A DNA stretch of 64,000 bases. Source: Tuctoria greenei. Taxonomy: Eukaryota; Streptophyta; Magnoliopsida; Poales; Poaceae. The notes under the pieces were generated by a model. It was not told the DNA's origin. It did no database searches and saw only the letters and a list, made by a program, of their open reading frames with translations. A program made the translations under genes and the position numbers. The stretch covers positions 92,756,942-92,820,941 of the forward strand of contig JAYESD010000004.1 of NCBI GenBank assembly GCA_036927565.1, in the 5' to 3' direction. Each line of letters opens with the position of its first letter. The first letter of the stretch is position 1. Below are positions 1 to 12,750 of this stretch, in pieces.

Positions 1-1
1 A

Positions 2-2332
2 TGTGTGGATTATCGTCCACTCAACGCCGTGATGATCAAGAATAAGTATCCACTACCGTGCGTTGATATTTTATTTGATCAAATAGTGGGTGCTAAGGTA
101 TTTTCGAAGATGGATCTTTTGTCCGGATATCATCAAATAAAAATCCGACCGGAGGATATACCGAAGATGGCATTCTCGACAAGATACGGGCTCTACGAAT
201 ATCTTGTCATGTCGTTTGGACTTACCAACGCGCCAGCTCACTTCATATATTTGATGAATTCAGTATTTATGCCAGAGTTGGACAAGTTTGTTGTGGTCTT
301 CATCAATGATATTCTGGTTTATTCTAAATCGGAGGAAGAACACGCCAAACACTTTCATATCATGCTCCAACTATTGCGAGATCACAAGCTTTATGCAAAA
401 TTCAGCAAGTGCGAGTTTTGGATCAGCCAAGTGCCATTTATTTGTCACATTATTTCAGCGGAGGCTATCTCTGTTGATCCAAGCAAAATTTTGTTGAGAC
501 AAGCTGAAATGGGAGTCTCCAAAGTCCGTTCATGAAGTTCGCAGCTACCTCGGGTTAGCAGGATATTGTCAGAGGTTCATTCTGAGATTCTCAAAAATCG
601 CTAAACCAATGACGGAGCAGCTAAAAAAGGGGACCAAATATATTTGGAGCAAGGCATGTGAGGATGCATTTTAAGCATTAGTGAAGCATCTCACAACAGC
701 CCCAGTGCTAGCTCAGCAGGATACAACCAAATCTTTCGATGTTTATGTGATGTGTCTGGCATTGGTCTCGGCTGCGTGTTAATGCAGGAAGGCTGCGTGA
801 TTGCTTATGGCTCACAGCAGCTCCGAAATCATGAGCAGCATTATCCAACTCATGACCTTGAGCTCGCTGCCGTGGTGCTCGCTTTAAAAATGTATAGGCA
901 TTAGTTACTCGGAAATCTAGTGCATCTCTACACCGATCACAAGAGCCTAAAATATAACTTCACTCAAAAGGAGCTGAATATGCGGCAACGAAGATGGTTA
1001 GAGCTGATCAAAGATTATGAGATTGAAATTCACTACCATCCCAGCAAGGCGAATGTGGTTTCTGATGCGCTAAGCCGCAAGTCTCACGTCAATAATATGT
1101 CCATCGCTCCAATGGACGAGAACGAGCCGAGTCTATACATGGTTCTATATGGAGCGTTATATAGTCTTGCTCTCATTCTTACCATACGAGATGAGATTAT
1201 GGAAGCTCAAAAGAAAGACGTGGGTATGTTGCACATTCGGAGGAGAATGAAGAATGGGGAAATGAAGTGCTTTCGAAGTGACGAACATGGTACTATGTGG
1301 TTCAAAGACCGTATAGTGGTACCCCGTGATTTTGAAGTTTGGAAGAAAATCCTGGACCAAGCTCATTTGTCCAAGGATTCTATTCATCCGGGCAGCAACA
1401 AAATATATCAAGATCTGAAAACCAGATTTTGGTGGACACGGATGAAAAGAGAAATTGCAAAGTACGTATTCGAGTGTGATACGTGTCGGCGGGTGAAAGC
1501 CGACCACATGAGGAAAGCTGGACAGCTGCAACCATTAAACATTCCATCCTGGAAATGGGAGGACATTAGTATGGATTTCATTGTCAGATTACCTCTCAGG
1601 TTCCACAAGCATGATTCGATTTGGGTGACAGTCAATCGACTAACCAAATAAGCTCATTTCATCCCTGTACATACAAAGTACATTGCTATGAAGTATGTGG
1701 AGTTGTATATGGCAACAGTCATGTGCTTGCAAGGGGTTCCCCAGACAATTATTTCAGATCACGGTGCGTTGTTCGTTGCTCGCTTCTTGGAAAAGCTGCA
1801 CGCGTCATTAGGACGAAACTGATCCGAAGCTCCGCATATCACCCGTAGACAGATGGTCAAACTGAACGGGTGAATCAAGTTCTAGAAGATATGCTACGCG
1901 CTTGTGCCATCCACCACAGTAAAAATTGGGATGATCATTTACCGTAGGTGGAGTTATCATATAACAATGGCTATCAGGCTAGCATCAAGATGGCCCCGTA
2001 TGAAGCTCTCTACGGCCGGAAATGCCGCACACCACTCAACTGGTGTGAATCTGGCGAGCGAGTAATATATGGCATTGATCTTGTAAATGAAGCCGAAGAA
2101 CAAGTGCGAGTAATTCAAGCCAACCTCAAGGCTTCTCAATCTCGGCAGAAAAGCTATGCGGATAAAAGACGTCGACCTCTCCACTCCAACCTCGGAGACC
2201 ACGTTTATCTCCATGTCTCTTCGATGAAAGGGATTCCCCGCTTTAGAGTGAAGGGAAAGCTTGCTCCGCGATTCATCGGTCTGTTCACAGTCAGTGAAAA
2301 ATGAGGACCTGTGGCCTATCGCTTGGAGTTAC
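2..2332 (+). pseudogene. G1 pol, 5' part: reverse transcriptase, RNase H, integrase (broken)
   Basis: The encoded polyprotein segment would copy retroelement RNA and integrate the cDNA. Reverse transcriptase occupies about 5-700 and starts mid-domain at the window edge. Its active-site box reads FINDIL (299-316), with Asn at 305-307 where the first catalytic Asp belongs. RNase H covers about 730-1080 (YTDHKSL near 929). The integrase His/Cys zinc finger (SIHPGS, then CDTCRR) lies near 1380-1500, and the core follows with Asp in MDFIV, a second Asp in IISDHG (about 1757) and Glu in GQTERVNQ (about 1865). Breaks include frameshifts near 494, 747 and 1818 and stops at 672, 902, 1649, 1846, 1945 and 2302. 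The gene is cut at 2332 by G2. Confidence 0.88.
2328..2332. repeat. Left target-site duplication of G2 (gttac)
   Basis: The bases gttac precede the LTR start at 2333 and recur at 12746-12750 after the second LTR. Removing one copy plus the element reconnects the G1 integrase reading frame. Confidence 0.95.
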
Positions 2333-4511
2333 TGTGACACCCGGTTCCGAAAAATGAACCAAGCTAACGCATATGTGTGCCCAGGATGTTCAACACCTAT
2401 ACACGAGTGCATTCACAAAAGAGTATACAGAAAATTACCACAGAACAGGATTAATTAACCAAATTTTATTACACAAACCATATCATCCTCGAATACAAGC
2501 TCTAATGAATATTAATGACAAGTTAAACTAATGCAGCAGAAATAACTAATTAAGCAACTAAGCAAACTAAGCATAAGGGAAAACGCAGCTCGAATAATAC
2601 CATAGGCAAAGCTGACGGTAGACACGGCCTAGAACTCTGCATTATCGCCAATAAACTCACAATCCTGACTTGCAACTGTTGGGGGATTGCAAGAGTGAGT
2701 ACATGTCGTACTCAGCAAGTGTGGAGAGTATGACATGTGGCTGGTTCAAATGACGACAATAATAATGGTTAGTGCTGAAAAGTACATTAAAATATTTGAA
2801 AAGCAATATATTATATGTATGTGAAGTAAACCCATCATAACCATAAGTAATATCATAATACCAGTCCATATTCCATATCCATCATCATGTACCAATATCC
2901 ATATTCAATACCAGAATTCAATTCAAAACCATCCATAACCATAATACCAACCATAACCATACCAAACACCATCCCAATACCAAGTTTCCTCTAATCATGT
3001 GAGGGTCCAGGTTGCACATAACCGGGAGCACGGCTATCATGATAGTTTTAGACACACTATGCAGAGGTTGTACCGCTTTACCCACGTGTTTGTGATTTCA
3101 TCACCTTTCGATGACTATAGAATCTCAATTATGCCGTCTCACACTTCCTTAGGTGTGTGGCCAAGAGATCACAAAATAGCCTTTACAAAGGGATTACTAG
3201 CCTATTTAGACCCCACTGAGGTTTCACCGGTGGCGATGTCTCCAACTGAGAACATCTTCAACCAAGGGCCCCCTCTTGAGCCATTCGGATCCCAGGGTAG
3301 TCCCACCAATCATCAACAAACCCAATCCGACTACCCCTTCCCCGAGCATCCTTAATGGTCCAAATAGCACTGGCAAAGCCCTAATTAATCACCTACGCCG
3401 CACCCATACTTGGCCTCGTGGTGGCACTGTAAATCCTATATGGTCACTCCACGAACCGGTCCTTAGATCTAAAGCAAGCAAAACCACCATAACATCCAAC
3501 CCATCCAAATACCAGGCATGCTTAGATCACTCATTACCTTATCATATTAACCAGTTCATGTTAACCATAATCTCATCCATGCATAATTAAATTGAGTGGT
3601 ATAGTTGTTTTCCCATCCCAGTTGATAAAGCGAAGCAAAAAGGTAAAAAGCCATTCCCGACTCTCTACCATATATTCCAGGTGACAAGGGTGGTTAAACA
3701 AAGCTAGTAAACTTCCTATCATAGGATTCCCATCAAATTGACACAAGCATGCAATTTTGCAAACAAAATATTTATTTCAAAACAGGATCAATATGCTTCA
3801 AGGACACTTTCCTGGCTCTTGCGGTTGATTAGGGTCAAAGCCTTCAAACTCTTGGTGCTGGAGATCCTCCGCAGCACTTTCTAGTGCAAATCCGTCTAAT
3901 CCGCAAAATAAGCATACAAACAAGAAACACAATCAAAGAGTGCACAAATATTACTCAATATGACATGACATGCATGATTGATGCAAATGCAAGGTAGAAC
4001 TTGTTAATAGATTGCTCTTAATGATCACTAACTAGTTCTAATAGTTTTGAACAAGTTTATACGGGTTTGGAGTGATTAGATCAAATTTTAGAATCAATTC
4101 AACACAATTTAACAAGGAAAATCAGACTAGTCTGTAGAAGGTCGGACTAGTCCGCACTTCGCAGAACTAGCGAACTAGGGTTTTCTAGATCGACGTAAAT
4201 TTGGAGACTAGGGGTCAGATTCACGTAAGGAAAAGAGAATAGAAGGTATACCGGGTGTTTAGAACTCCAATGAATCAAGAAACTTGGAGGTAACACTTGG
4301 ATCTTGATGATCTAGGGTTGGTTATGAACTTGGAGATGAATTGGTGATGAAGAACGAAAGCTTGGTGGAGATCTTTATCCTCTTTCGTTTCCTCCTCCTC
4401 TTCTTCTTGCTTGGGATCTCCTCCTCCCTCCTTGATGGTGTCTCTCCACGAACTAGGGTTTGGGTGGGGTGGAAAAGTGGCAAATAGATGTCAAGCCAAG
4501 GGGCGGTGTTG

Positions 4512-4519
4512 TTTATATA
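4512..4519 (-). promoter_or_regulatory. Putative TATA box of the G2 3' LTR
   Basis: The minus strand reads TATATAAA between the palindrome array and the R-like region, so it fits an LTR promoter. The equivalent site in the 5' LTR, the one that would drive G2, is at 12144-12151. Confidence 0.6.
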
Positions 4520-4686
4520 GAGGTGGAGGCTAGGGTTAGATGGATTTCGAGTTTGAGAGTAGTAGAGGTCGGTTTAGAGTCCCACATGGGCTCTAAAAGA
4601 GTTAGGCACACGTCCCTAGTCCCACTTAACGTGAAACCCAAGAAACAAGTCGTAAAACAAAATATCAACTCGGAGTCGCGAAATAT

Positions 4687-5006
4687 CGGACAAGTCCGGA
4701 AAGGACCGGACTAGTCCGAAAATGTCCAGAGAGAAAATCGGACAAGTCTGGCCAAAAATCGGACAAGTCCGACTTTAGTCAGAGAGGAAAACGGACAAGT
4801 CCGCTGGAACACCGGACTAGTCTGGACAAGTCCAGGGACTTAGCAAATTTTCAAGGATTCATGGAATATCGGACTAGTCCACACAAAATCGGACAAGTCC
4901 GAAAGATTCCAGAGGCAAAATCGGACTAGTCCGCAGCAAAAATGGACAAGTCTATTTTTATTCAGAGAGAAATTGGACTAGTCCTCACCAAAATCGGACT
5001 AGTCCG
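4687..5006. repeat. Palindrome array in U3 of the G2 3' LTR
   Basis: About 13 copies of a 12-base core, CGGACTAGTCCG or CGGACAAGTCCG, sit every 10-45 bases. The first form is a perfect palindrome. Copies start near 4687, 4707, 4739, 4760, 4792, 4813, 4824, 4870, 4890, 4922, 4944, 4975 and 4995. Two further copies lie at about 4131 and 4146. Because the element is on the minus strand, the array is upstream of the TATA box, the position expected for enhancer sites. Confidence 0.88.
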
Positions 5007-5093
5007 CACTTTTCAGCATTTTAAGTGCGGTTTTGTTCCAAATCAATTTTAAATGCTCCAAATCAATTTTAAACTCGTTCCTCTTTATGTGGG

Positions 5094-8000
5094 TTAATGT
5101 TTAACATGATATGAATGTATGCAAGGCATGATGCATGAAAATGAGGGTGTTACAATCCTACCCCCCTTAAAATGAATCTCGCCCTCGAGATTCGACGCGG
5201 AAGAGAAGAGATGGGGAAATTCCTTCTTGACATCATCCTCCAATTCCCATGTTGCTTCTTTTTCTTTGTGGTGCTTCCATTGAACTTTACACCATCGAAT
5301 CACCTTGTTCCTTGTGACTCTCTCCTTGGTTTCCAAGATCTTAACCGGTTGCTTGGCATAAGTCAAATCTTCCTCTAGTTCCAATTCATCCATTGACACT
5401 TGTTCGTCCGGTACTCTCAAGCACTTCTTGAGGTGGGAGACATGAAAGACATCATGGACATCCGAAAAATGAGCTGGCATCCCCAACTTATATGCTACTT
5501 CTCCTCTTTTGTCCAAAATATTGAATGGTCCAATATAACGAGGTGCTAGCTTGCCTCTTATGTTAAACCTCTTATGACCTCTCATCGGTGACACCTTGAG
5601 GTAAACAAAGTCTCCTGTTTCAAAGACTAATTTCCTTCTCCTATTGTTCGTGTATCCTTTTTTTCTTGATTGCGCAGCCCTCAAGTTTTCACGAATTATT
5701 TGGACTTGCTTTTCGGCTTCTTGCAACAGATCCGGGCCAAATACTTGAGTTTCTCCTGCCTCATTCCAGAATAAATGTGCCCTACACTTCCTTCCATAAA
5801 GCGCTTCATATGGTGACATTTTCAAGCTCGCTTGGTAACTATTGTTGTATGAAAATTCCGCGAATGGCAAGCTTTTGTCCCAACTTTTCCCATGCTTTAA
5901 AGCACAAGCTCTTAACATGTCCTCCAGAATTTGATTGGTCCTCTCGGTTTGTCCATTCGTTTGAGGGTGATATGCTAAACTAAAATTCAACCTCGTTCCC
6001 AAAGCTTCATGCAATTTTAGCCAAAACCTGGAAGTGAATTGTGAACTTCTATCCGAGACTATCTTCTTCAGAACTCCATGCAAACATACTATTCTTTCCA
6101 TATACAGTTCCGCCAATTTCTCTCCATTATAGGTGGTCTTGACGGGAATAAAGTGGGTTGACTCAGTTAACCGATCCACAATTACCCAAATTGAGTCGTA
6201 CCCTGACTGAGTACGTCGTAACCCAACTATGAAGTCCATTCCAATTTCTTCCCACTTCCATTCTGGGATCTTCAATGGTTGCAATAATCCAGCAGGCCTT
6301 TGATGTGCCGCCTTGACTCGTTGACACAATCACACAATGTTATGTATTCAGCTATGTCCTTTTTCATGCTAGCCCACCAATAGCAAGTCTTCAAGTCTTT
6401 GTACATTTTCGGGCAACCGGGGTGAATCGAGTATGGCGAGTCATGTGCCTCCTTTAATATTTTCTCGCGAATATGCTTCACATTGGGCACGACAATCCTT
6501 TTTCCGAGCCATAGGGTACCATGTTCATCCTCATCAAATCTGAATTCTCTCCCTTCTTTGGTCCTTTCCTTGATTTCCTTGATCTCCTCATCTGTGGTTT
6601 GTGCTTCTCGAATTTCTTGCTCCAGGGTCGGATTTAACTCCATCATCTCCATCTCATTTACAAATCCGAGGTTCAACCGTTCAAACTCCTTACATAACTC
6701 GGATGGTAACTCTCAAACTGTGAGTTGATGACTTACTCCCTTTCTACTCAAAGCATCGGCCACTACATTGGCCTTTCCCGGATGATAGTTGATCCCCAAA
6801 TCATAATCTTTGATGAGCTCCAACCATCTCCGTTGCCTCAAATTAAGATCCGTTTGTGTGAAAATATACTTAAGACTCTTGTGATCCGTATAAATTTCAC
6901 ACCTATGTCCAAGGATGTAGTGTCTCCAAATTTTCAATACATGTACCACGGCTGCAAGTTCTAAATCATGTGTTGGGTAATTCTGCTCATGTTTCTTCAG
7001 TTGTCTTGATGCGTAGGCGACCACTTGACCTTCTTGCATCAATACACATACAAGTCCTTGTCTCGATGAGTCGCAATAAATATCAAAACTCTTGCTCACA
7101 TCTGGCAGTACCAAAACTGGGGTTGTTGTCAACCTTTTCTTCAACTCCTCAAAACTATTTTGATAAGCTTGAGTCCATTTGAAATACTTTCCTTTCATTA
7201 GCAACTCCGTCATAGGCTTGGCTATCTTGGAAAAGTCCTTGATGAACCTACGGTAATATCCAACCATCCCAAGAAAACTCCTGATCTCCTTTACATTTTG
7301 CGTGGGCTCCCACTTCAACACGTCTCTCACTTTTCCGGGGTCAGCCGATACTTCTCCTCCTGAGATTATATGACCCAAAAATGACACCTCTCTCAACCAA
7401 AACTGACACTTGTTGAACTTGACATACAATTGATGCTCCCTCAATTTCTGCAATGTAAGCCTCAAGTGTTCCTCATATTCCATCTCATCCTTCAAGTAGA
7501 TCATAATATCATCAATGAATACCACAACGAACTTATCCAGGTACTCCATGAAGACCTTATTCATGAGGTACATAAAGTATGTCGGTGTGTTTGTCAATCC
7601 AAAAGACATCACAGTGTACTCATAAGATCCATACCGTGTCCTAAAAGCTGTCTTCGGTATGTCCGATGGTCTAATCTTCATTTGAAAGTATCCCGACCTC
7701 AAATCAATCTTAGAGAAGACACAAGCACCCTTCATTTGATCAAACAAGTCTTCTATTCATGGCAAGTTGTACTTGTTCTTGATGGTCACCTCGTTGAGAG
7801 CTCGGTAATCTACACACATACTTTGCGACCCATCCTTCTTGTCCACAAACAGCACGGGCGCTCCCCAAGGTGAAGAACTAGGGTGAATAAAACCTTTCTC
7901 TAGTTGCTCTTGAATTTGCTTCTTAAGCTCCGCTAATTCCATAGTAGGCATCCCATACGGCCTCTTAGCTATAGGTGCAGTTCCAGGTATTAAATCAATA

Positions 8001-9711
8001 ACAAACTCAATGTCTCGATCAGGTGGCATACCTGGCAACTCATCCGGAAAAACGTCCAAAAATTCACACACCACCGGAATCTCCTCAATTGCGGCACCGT
8101 CTATATGATTCAACTCCAATTGCTTCGGTGCGGTTTGAGATGCTTCAAACTCTACGGTGATCCCTTCCTCATTAGTCAACTTCACTGTCTTCGTGGCACA
8201 CTCGATAACTCCATTGTGCTTCCGCAACCAGTCCATACCAAGTATAATGTCCAATCCTTGAGAGTCCAAAACAATGAGATTGGCGGAGAAGTCTACCCCC
8301 CTTATTCTAAGGCTTACTTTTGGACATACTATATTTGTCCTCATCTCTCTTCTGTGAGACTTAACCAATAGAGTAAACATCATATGAGAGATAGGAAAAC
8401 TATACTTGGCAACATACTTTGATGCAATGAATGAATGTGATGCTCCAGAATCAAACAACATAGTCGCGGGGTTGGAGTTTGCGAGGAACATACCAATGAC
8501 CACGTCATTTGCTTGTTGAGCATCCCCCGTAGAGACATGGTTTACATTGCCACGAGCAAAATACTGCTATCCACGATTCCCTTGTGGCTGTCCTCCATTG
8601 GGTTTTGGGTTTTGCCTTGGTGCATTACTTCCTTGACCAAGGCCTGACTTAGGACATTGATGCGCAAAGTGTCCAGCTCCTCCACAAGTATAGCACTTCT
8701 TAACTCCACCAGAATTATTGGGACGAGCTTGGTTTTGAAAACTTGCACCAGGAAAATTAGCACGAGGTGCATATGGCATTGGAGGCCTAGGTGCTTGCAT
8801 GACAGGGCGCTGCTGCACAAACTGAGTTGGGCGCGGTGCAAATCCAGGGCGCTGAGCAGGCGCAGAAGAGCTGAAGTAAGGCGCATTGGGCGTTGTGAAG
8901 CGAGGGAGCACATTACTTCCTTGCGGCTATCCTTGATATGGTGCCTTCCTCTTGTTGTCTTGCTCCATCTCACGAATCTTGTTCTCCACCACAATTGCTT
9001 TGTCCACAAGCTTCTGAAAATTGGCATAATCATAGTTGAGCAATTGCACTTGAATCTCATTGTTCAAGCCCCTCATGAACAAGTATTGTTTCCGGCTGTC
9101 CCGACTAACATCCTCAGGCGCGTATCTTGAGAGTTGAGTGAACATATTGAGATATTCGCTAACGCTTGATTTTCCTTGCCTCAAGTTCTCAAATTCTTTC
9201 CTCTTCAAGATCATAACTCCCTCCAGCACATAATGAGAACGAAAGCTCTCTTTGAATTTGGCCCAAGTGATCCTCTCCTGATTCTCATGAGAACTGCAAT
9301 ATGAATCACACCAATCCGCAGCTGCTCCAACTAGTTGATGAGAAGCAAATAAGACCTTCTCCTGGTCACTGCATTGGACAATAGCAAGTTTCTTCTCCAC
9401 ATACTTGAGCCAATCATCCGCATCCATAGGGTCAGCGGCTTGAGCAAAGGTCGGCGACCTATTCCTCATGAACTCTCCCAACCGGTTATGAGGAGGCGGG
9501 GGTGGCGGTGGAGGCATGTGAGGCTGATTGTTGATGTTGCCAGCCTGCAGCTGTCCCATAGTATGTATCATGGTCTACATGAGATGGTTTTGCATAGCCA
9601 AAAGCTGCTCAATGTTGATAGCTCCCTGAGTAGATCCTTGTCCAATGTTGTTCTGAGGTACTCCATTGTTCTCCTCCCCATCATTAGCATCCCGTTGCGA
9701 GTCCTCACCAT
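5094..9711 (-). pseudogene. G2 gag-pol polyprotein (broken), with chromodomain
   Basis: One long frame encodes gag, protease, reverse transcriptase, RNase H and integrase. The ATG at 9711 (MVRTRN) matches G4 gag. A loss of about 4 bases near 9693 shifts the frame, and in-frame stops lie at 9575, 8927, 8567, 7757 and 6713. A one-base loss near 6327 shifts it again inside the integrase zinc finger. Visible parts: gag zinc knuckle CYTCGGAGHFAHQC (8654-8695), protease LFDSGASHSF (about 8433-8462), reverse transcriptase with an intact FIDDIM box, RNase H with YTDHKSL, integrase with Asp, Asp and Glu retained, and a chromodomain at 5205-5345 with the EATWE signature. The frame runs through the polypurine tract into the LTR, as it does in G4. 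Confidence 0.92.
5155..5170 (-). other. G2 polypurine tract
   Basis: On the minus strand the purine run ttaaggggggtaggat lies directly before the LTR start (tgtaacac). This is the usual plus-strand DNA priming site. It overlaps the end of the pol frame. Confidence 0.88.
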
Positions 9712-11443
9712 CTGGAGAAAAGAAATAGGTAAGAATTAGAAAAGGTCCCCAACTATATGCATCAAGGGATATGAAACTAGACAACTAACTAGCCTACATG
9801 GACATGGCAATGCCAAAGCATCCCAAAATCCTCTATTAAGCACACAAGCAAACAATATATATCAAATAGCACACCAAGCAAAAACACATCGGTTCCTGAG
9901 TGCTCCTATATGCTCTTAAGTGTCCATTCTATCTAGGTTGCGTCCTACGGTCAACCTGTGGCTCTGATACCAAATTGTGACACCCGGTTCTGAAAAATGA
10001 ACCAAGCTAACGCATATGTGTGCCAAGGATGTTCAACACACATACACGAGTGCATTCACAAAAGAGTATACAGAAAATTACCACAAAACAGGATTAATTA
10101 ACCAAATTTTATTACACAAACCATATCATCCTCGAATACAAGCTCTAATGAATATTAATGACAAGTTAAACTAATGCAGCTGAAATAACAAATTAAGCAA
10201 CTAAGCAAACTAAGCATAAGGGATAACGCAGCTCCAATAGCACCATAGGCAAAGCTGACGGTATACACGGACTAAAACTCCGCAATATCGCCAATAAACT
10301 CACAATCCTGACCTGCAACTGTTGGGGGATTGCAAGAGTGAGTACATGTCGTACTCAGCAACTGTGGAAAGTATGACATGTAGCTGGTTCAAATGACGAC
10401 AATAATAATGGTTGAATCCTGAAAAGTACATTAAAACATTTGAAAAGCAATATATTATATGTATGTGAAGTAAACCCATCATAATCATAAGTAATATCGT
10501 AATACCAGTCCATATTCAATATCCATCATCATGTACCAATATCCATATTCAATACCAGAATTCAATTCATAACCATAATACCAACCTTAACCATAGCAAA
10601 CACCATCCCAATACCACGTTTCCTCTAATCATGTGAGGGTCCAGGTTGCTCATAACCGGGATCCCGGCTATCATGATAGTTTTAGACACACTCTACAGAG
10701 GTTGTACCGCTTTACCCACATGTTTGTGATTTCATCACCTTTCGATGACTATAGAATCTCAATTATGTCTTCTCACACTTCCTTAGGTGTGTGGCCAAGA
10801 GATCACAAAATAGCCTTTACAAAGGGATTACTAGCCTATTTAGACCCCACTCAGGTTTCACCGGTGGCGATGTCTCCAACTGAGCACATATTCAACCAAG
10901 GGCCCCCTCTTGAGCCATTCGGATCCCAGGGTAGTCCCACCAATCATCAACAAACCCAATCCGACTACCCCTTCCTCGAGCATCCTTAATGGTCCAAATA
11001 GCACTGGCAGCCCTAATTAATCAGCTACGCCACACCCGTACTTGGCCTCGTGGTTGCACTGTAAATCCTGGATGGTCACTCCCCGAACCGGTCCTTAGAT
11101 CTAAAGCAAGCAAAACCACCATAACATCCAACCCATCCACATACCAGGCTTGCTTAGATCACCCATTACCATATCATATTAACCAGTTCATGTTAACCAT
11201 AATCTCATCCATGCATAATTAAATTGAGTGGTATAGTTGTTTTAACATCCCAGTTGATTAAGCGAAGCAAAAAGGTAAAAAGCCCTTCCCGACTCTCTAC
11301 CATATATTCCAGGTGACAAGGGTGGTTAAACAAAGCTAGTAAACTTCCTATCATACGATTCCCATCAAATTGACACAAGCATGCAATTTTGCAAACAAAA
11401 CATTTATTTCAAAACAAGATCAATATGCTTCAAGGACACTTGC
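9712..11443 (-). promoter_or_regulatory. Putative leader intron of G2 (GC donor in LTR, acceptor at gag ATG)
   Basis: On the minus strand the 5' LTR contains gagcaag then gcaagt (donor GC at 11442-11443), a classical GC-AG donor pattern. The sequence just before the gag ATG at 9711 reads ttcttttctccag, a good acceptor. The equivalent donor and acceptor occur in G4. The candidate exon upstream of the donor has no ATG. The splice model is an inference from consensus and conservation only. Confidence 0.4.
9960..9972 (-). other. G2 primer-binding site (initiator tRNA-Met)
   Basis: The minus strand reads TGGTATCAGAGCC three bases inside the LTR, complementary to the 3' end of plant initiator tRNA-Met. 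It fixes the right LTR as the 5' LTR and the element as minus-strand. Confidence 0.95.
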
Positions 11444-12143
11444 CTTGCTCTTGCGGTTGATTAGGGTCAAAGCCTTCAAACTCTTGGTGCTGGAGATCCT
11501 CCGCGGCACTCTCTAGCGCAAATCTGTCTAATCCGCACAATAAACATACAAACAAGAAACACAATCAAAGAGTGCACAAATATTACTCAATATGACATGA
11601 CATGCATGATTGATGCAAATGCAAGGTATAACTTGTTAATAGATTGCTTTTAATGATCACTAACTAGTTCTTATAGTTTTTAACAAGTTTATACAGGTTT
11701 GGAGTGATTAGATCAAATTTTAGAATCAATTCAACACAATTTAACTAGGAAAATCGGACTAGTATGCAGAAGGTCGGACTAGTCCGCACTTCGCAGAACT
11801 AGCGAACTAGGGTTTTCTAGATCGACGTAAATTTGGAGACTAGGGGTCAGATTCACGTAAGGAAAAGAGAATAGAAGGTATACTAGGTGTTTAGAACTCC
11901 AATGAATCAAGAAACTTGGAGGTAACACTCGGATCTTCATGATCTAGGGTTGGTGATGAACTTGGAGATGAATTGGTGATGAAGAACTAAAGCTTGGTGG
12001 AGATCTTGATCCTCTTTCGTTTCCTCCTCCTCTTCTTCTTGCTTGGGATCTCCTCCTCCCTCCTTGATGGTGGCTTTCCACGAACTAGGGTTTGGGTGGG
12101 GTGGAAAAGTGGCAAATAGATGTCAAGCCAAGGGGCGGTGTTG

Positions 12144-12151
12144 TTTATATA
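12144..12151 (-). promoter_or_regulatory. Putative G2 promoter TATA box
   Basis: Minus-strand TATATAAA in the 5' LTR, about 170 bases downstream of the U3 palindrome array. Position and sequence fit a plant LTR promoter; the transcription start is not determined. Confidence 0.6.
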
Positions 12152-12319
12152 GAGGTGGAGGTTAGGGTTAGATGGATTTCGAGTTTGAGAGGAATAGAGG
12201 CCGGTTTAGAGTCCCACATGGGCTCTAAAAGAGTTAGGCACGACGTCCCTAGGCCCACTTAACGTGAAACCCAAGAAACAAGTTGTAAAACAAAAGATCA
12301 ACTCAGAGTCGCAGAATAT

Positions 12320-12616
12320 CAGACAAGTCCAGAAAGGACCGGACTAGTCCGAAAATGTCCAGAGAGAAAATCGGATAGGTCTGGCCAAAAATCGGACAAG
12401 TCCGACTTTAGTCAGAGAGGAAAACGGACAAGTCCGCTGGAACACCGGACTAGTCCGGACAAGTCCAGGGACTTAGCAAATTTTCAAGGATTCATGGAAT
12501 ATCGGACTAGTCAGCACAAAATCGGACAAGTCTGAAGAATTCCGGAGGAAAAATCTGACTAGTCCGCAGCGTGAGAGAGAAATCGGACTAGTCCTCAGCA
12601 AAATCGGACTAGTCCG
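12320..12616. repeat. Palindrome array in U3 of the G2 5' LTR
   Basis: Same repeated cores as 4687-5006 (GGACAAGTCC, GGACTAGTCC), with one or two units missing near 12568, where the two LTRs differ by a deletion. Confidence 0.85.
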
Positions 12617-12745
12617 CACTTTTCAGCATTTTAAGTGCGGTTTTGTTCCAAATCAATTTTAAACTCGTTCCTCTTTATGTGGGTTAATGTTTAACATGTA
12701 TATGAATGTATTCAAGGCATGATGCATGAAAATGAGTGTGTTACA

Positions 12746-12750
12746 GTTAC
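12746..12750. repeat. Right target-site duplication of G2 (gttac)
   Basis: Identical to 2328-2332. It is the first codon material of the resumed G1 integrase. Confidence 0.95.

Larger units (their letters stand above)
2333..5154 (-). repeat. G2 3' LTR
   Basis: Starts tgtgacaccc and ends gtgttaca on the plus strand. It is 2822 bp against 2770 bp for its partner; differences include extra sequence near 4935-4975 and a short duplication of aaatcaatttta near 5040-5065. In element orientation U3 begins at 5154 and carries an array of GGACTAGTCC-like palindromes at 4687-5006, followed by a TATA box at 4512-4519. The 2400-4100 part is homologous to the corresponding part of the G4 LTR. Confidence 0.94.
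2333..12745 (-). mobile_element. G2: complete Ty3/Gypsy chromovirus on the minus strand
   Basis: Two LTRs in the same orientation (2333-5154 and 9976-12745), both with TG...CA ends, flank a minus-strand gag-pol with a primer-binding site next to the right LTR and a polypurine tract next to the left LTR. A perfect 5-bp duplication, gttac, surrounds the element. The pol contains a C-terminal chromodomain, placing it among chromoviruses. It is related to G4 (shared R/U5-like LTR part, similar gag-pol) but has a different U3 and lacks the G4 accessory ORF. All coding functions are broken. Confidence 0.95.
9976..12745 (-). repeat. G2 5' LTR
   Basis: Collinear with 2333-5154 and closely similar over its whole length, with one deletion of about 50 bases within the U3 palindrome array. 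It carries the functional-position U3 array (12320-12616), a TATA box (12144-12151) and the candidate GC splice donor (11442-11443). Confidence 0.94.

Noticed and set aside
2999..3590. 118- and 104-codon frames in the G2 LTR (and their copies at 10633-11222)
   Set aside because: They run antisense to G2 in both LTRs and have no domain; they persist only because the LTRs are similar.
4687..5006. Regularly spaced palindromes that could suggest a CRISPR-like array
   Set aside because: Units are 12 bases with irregular spacing, lie in a eukaryotic LTR, and recur in its partner LTR. There are no unique spacers of fixed length.
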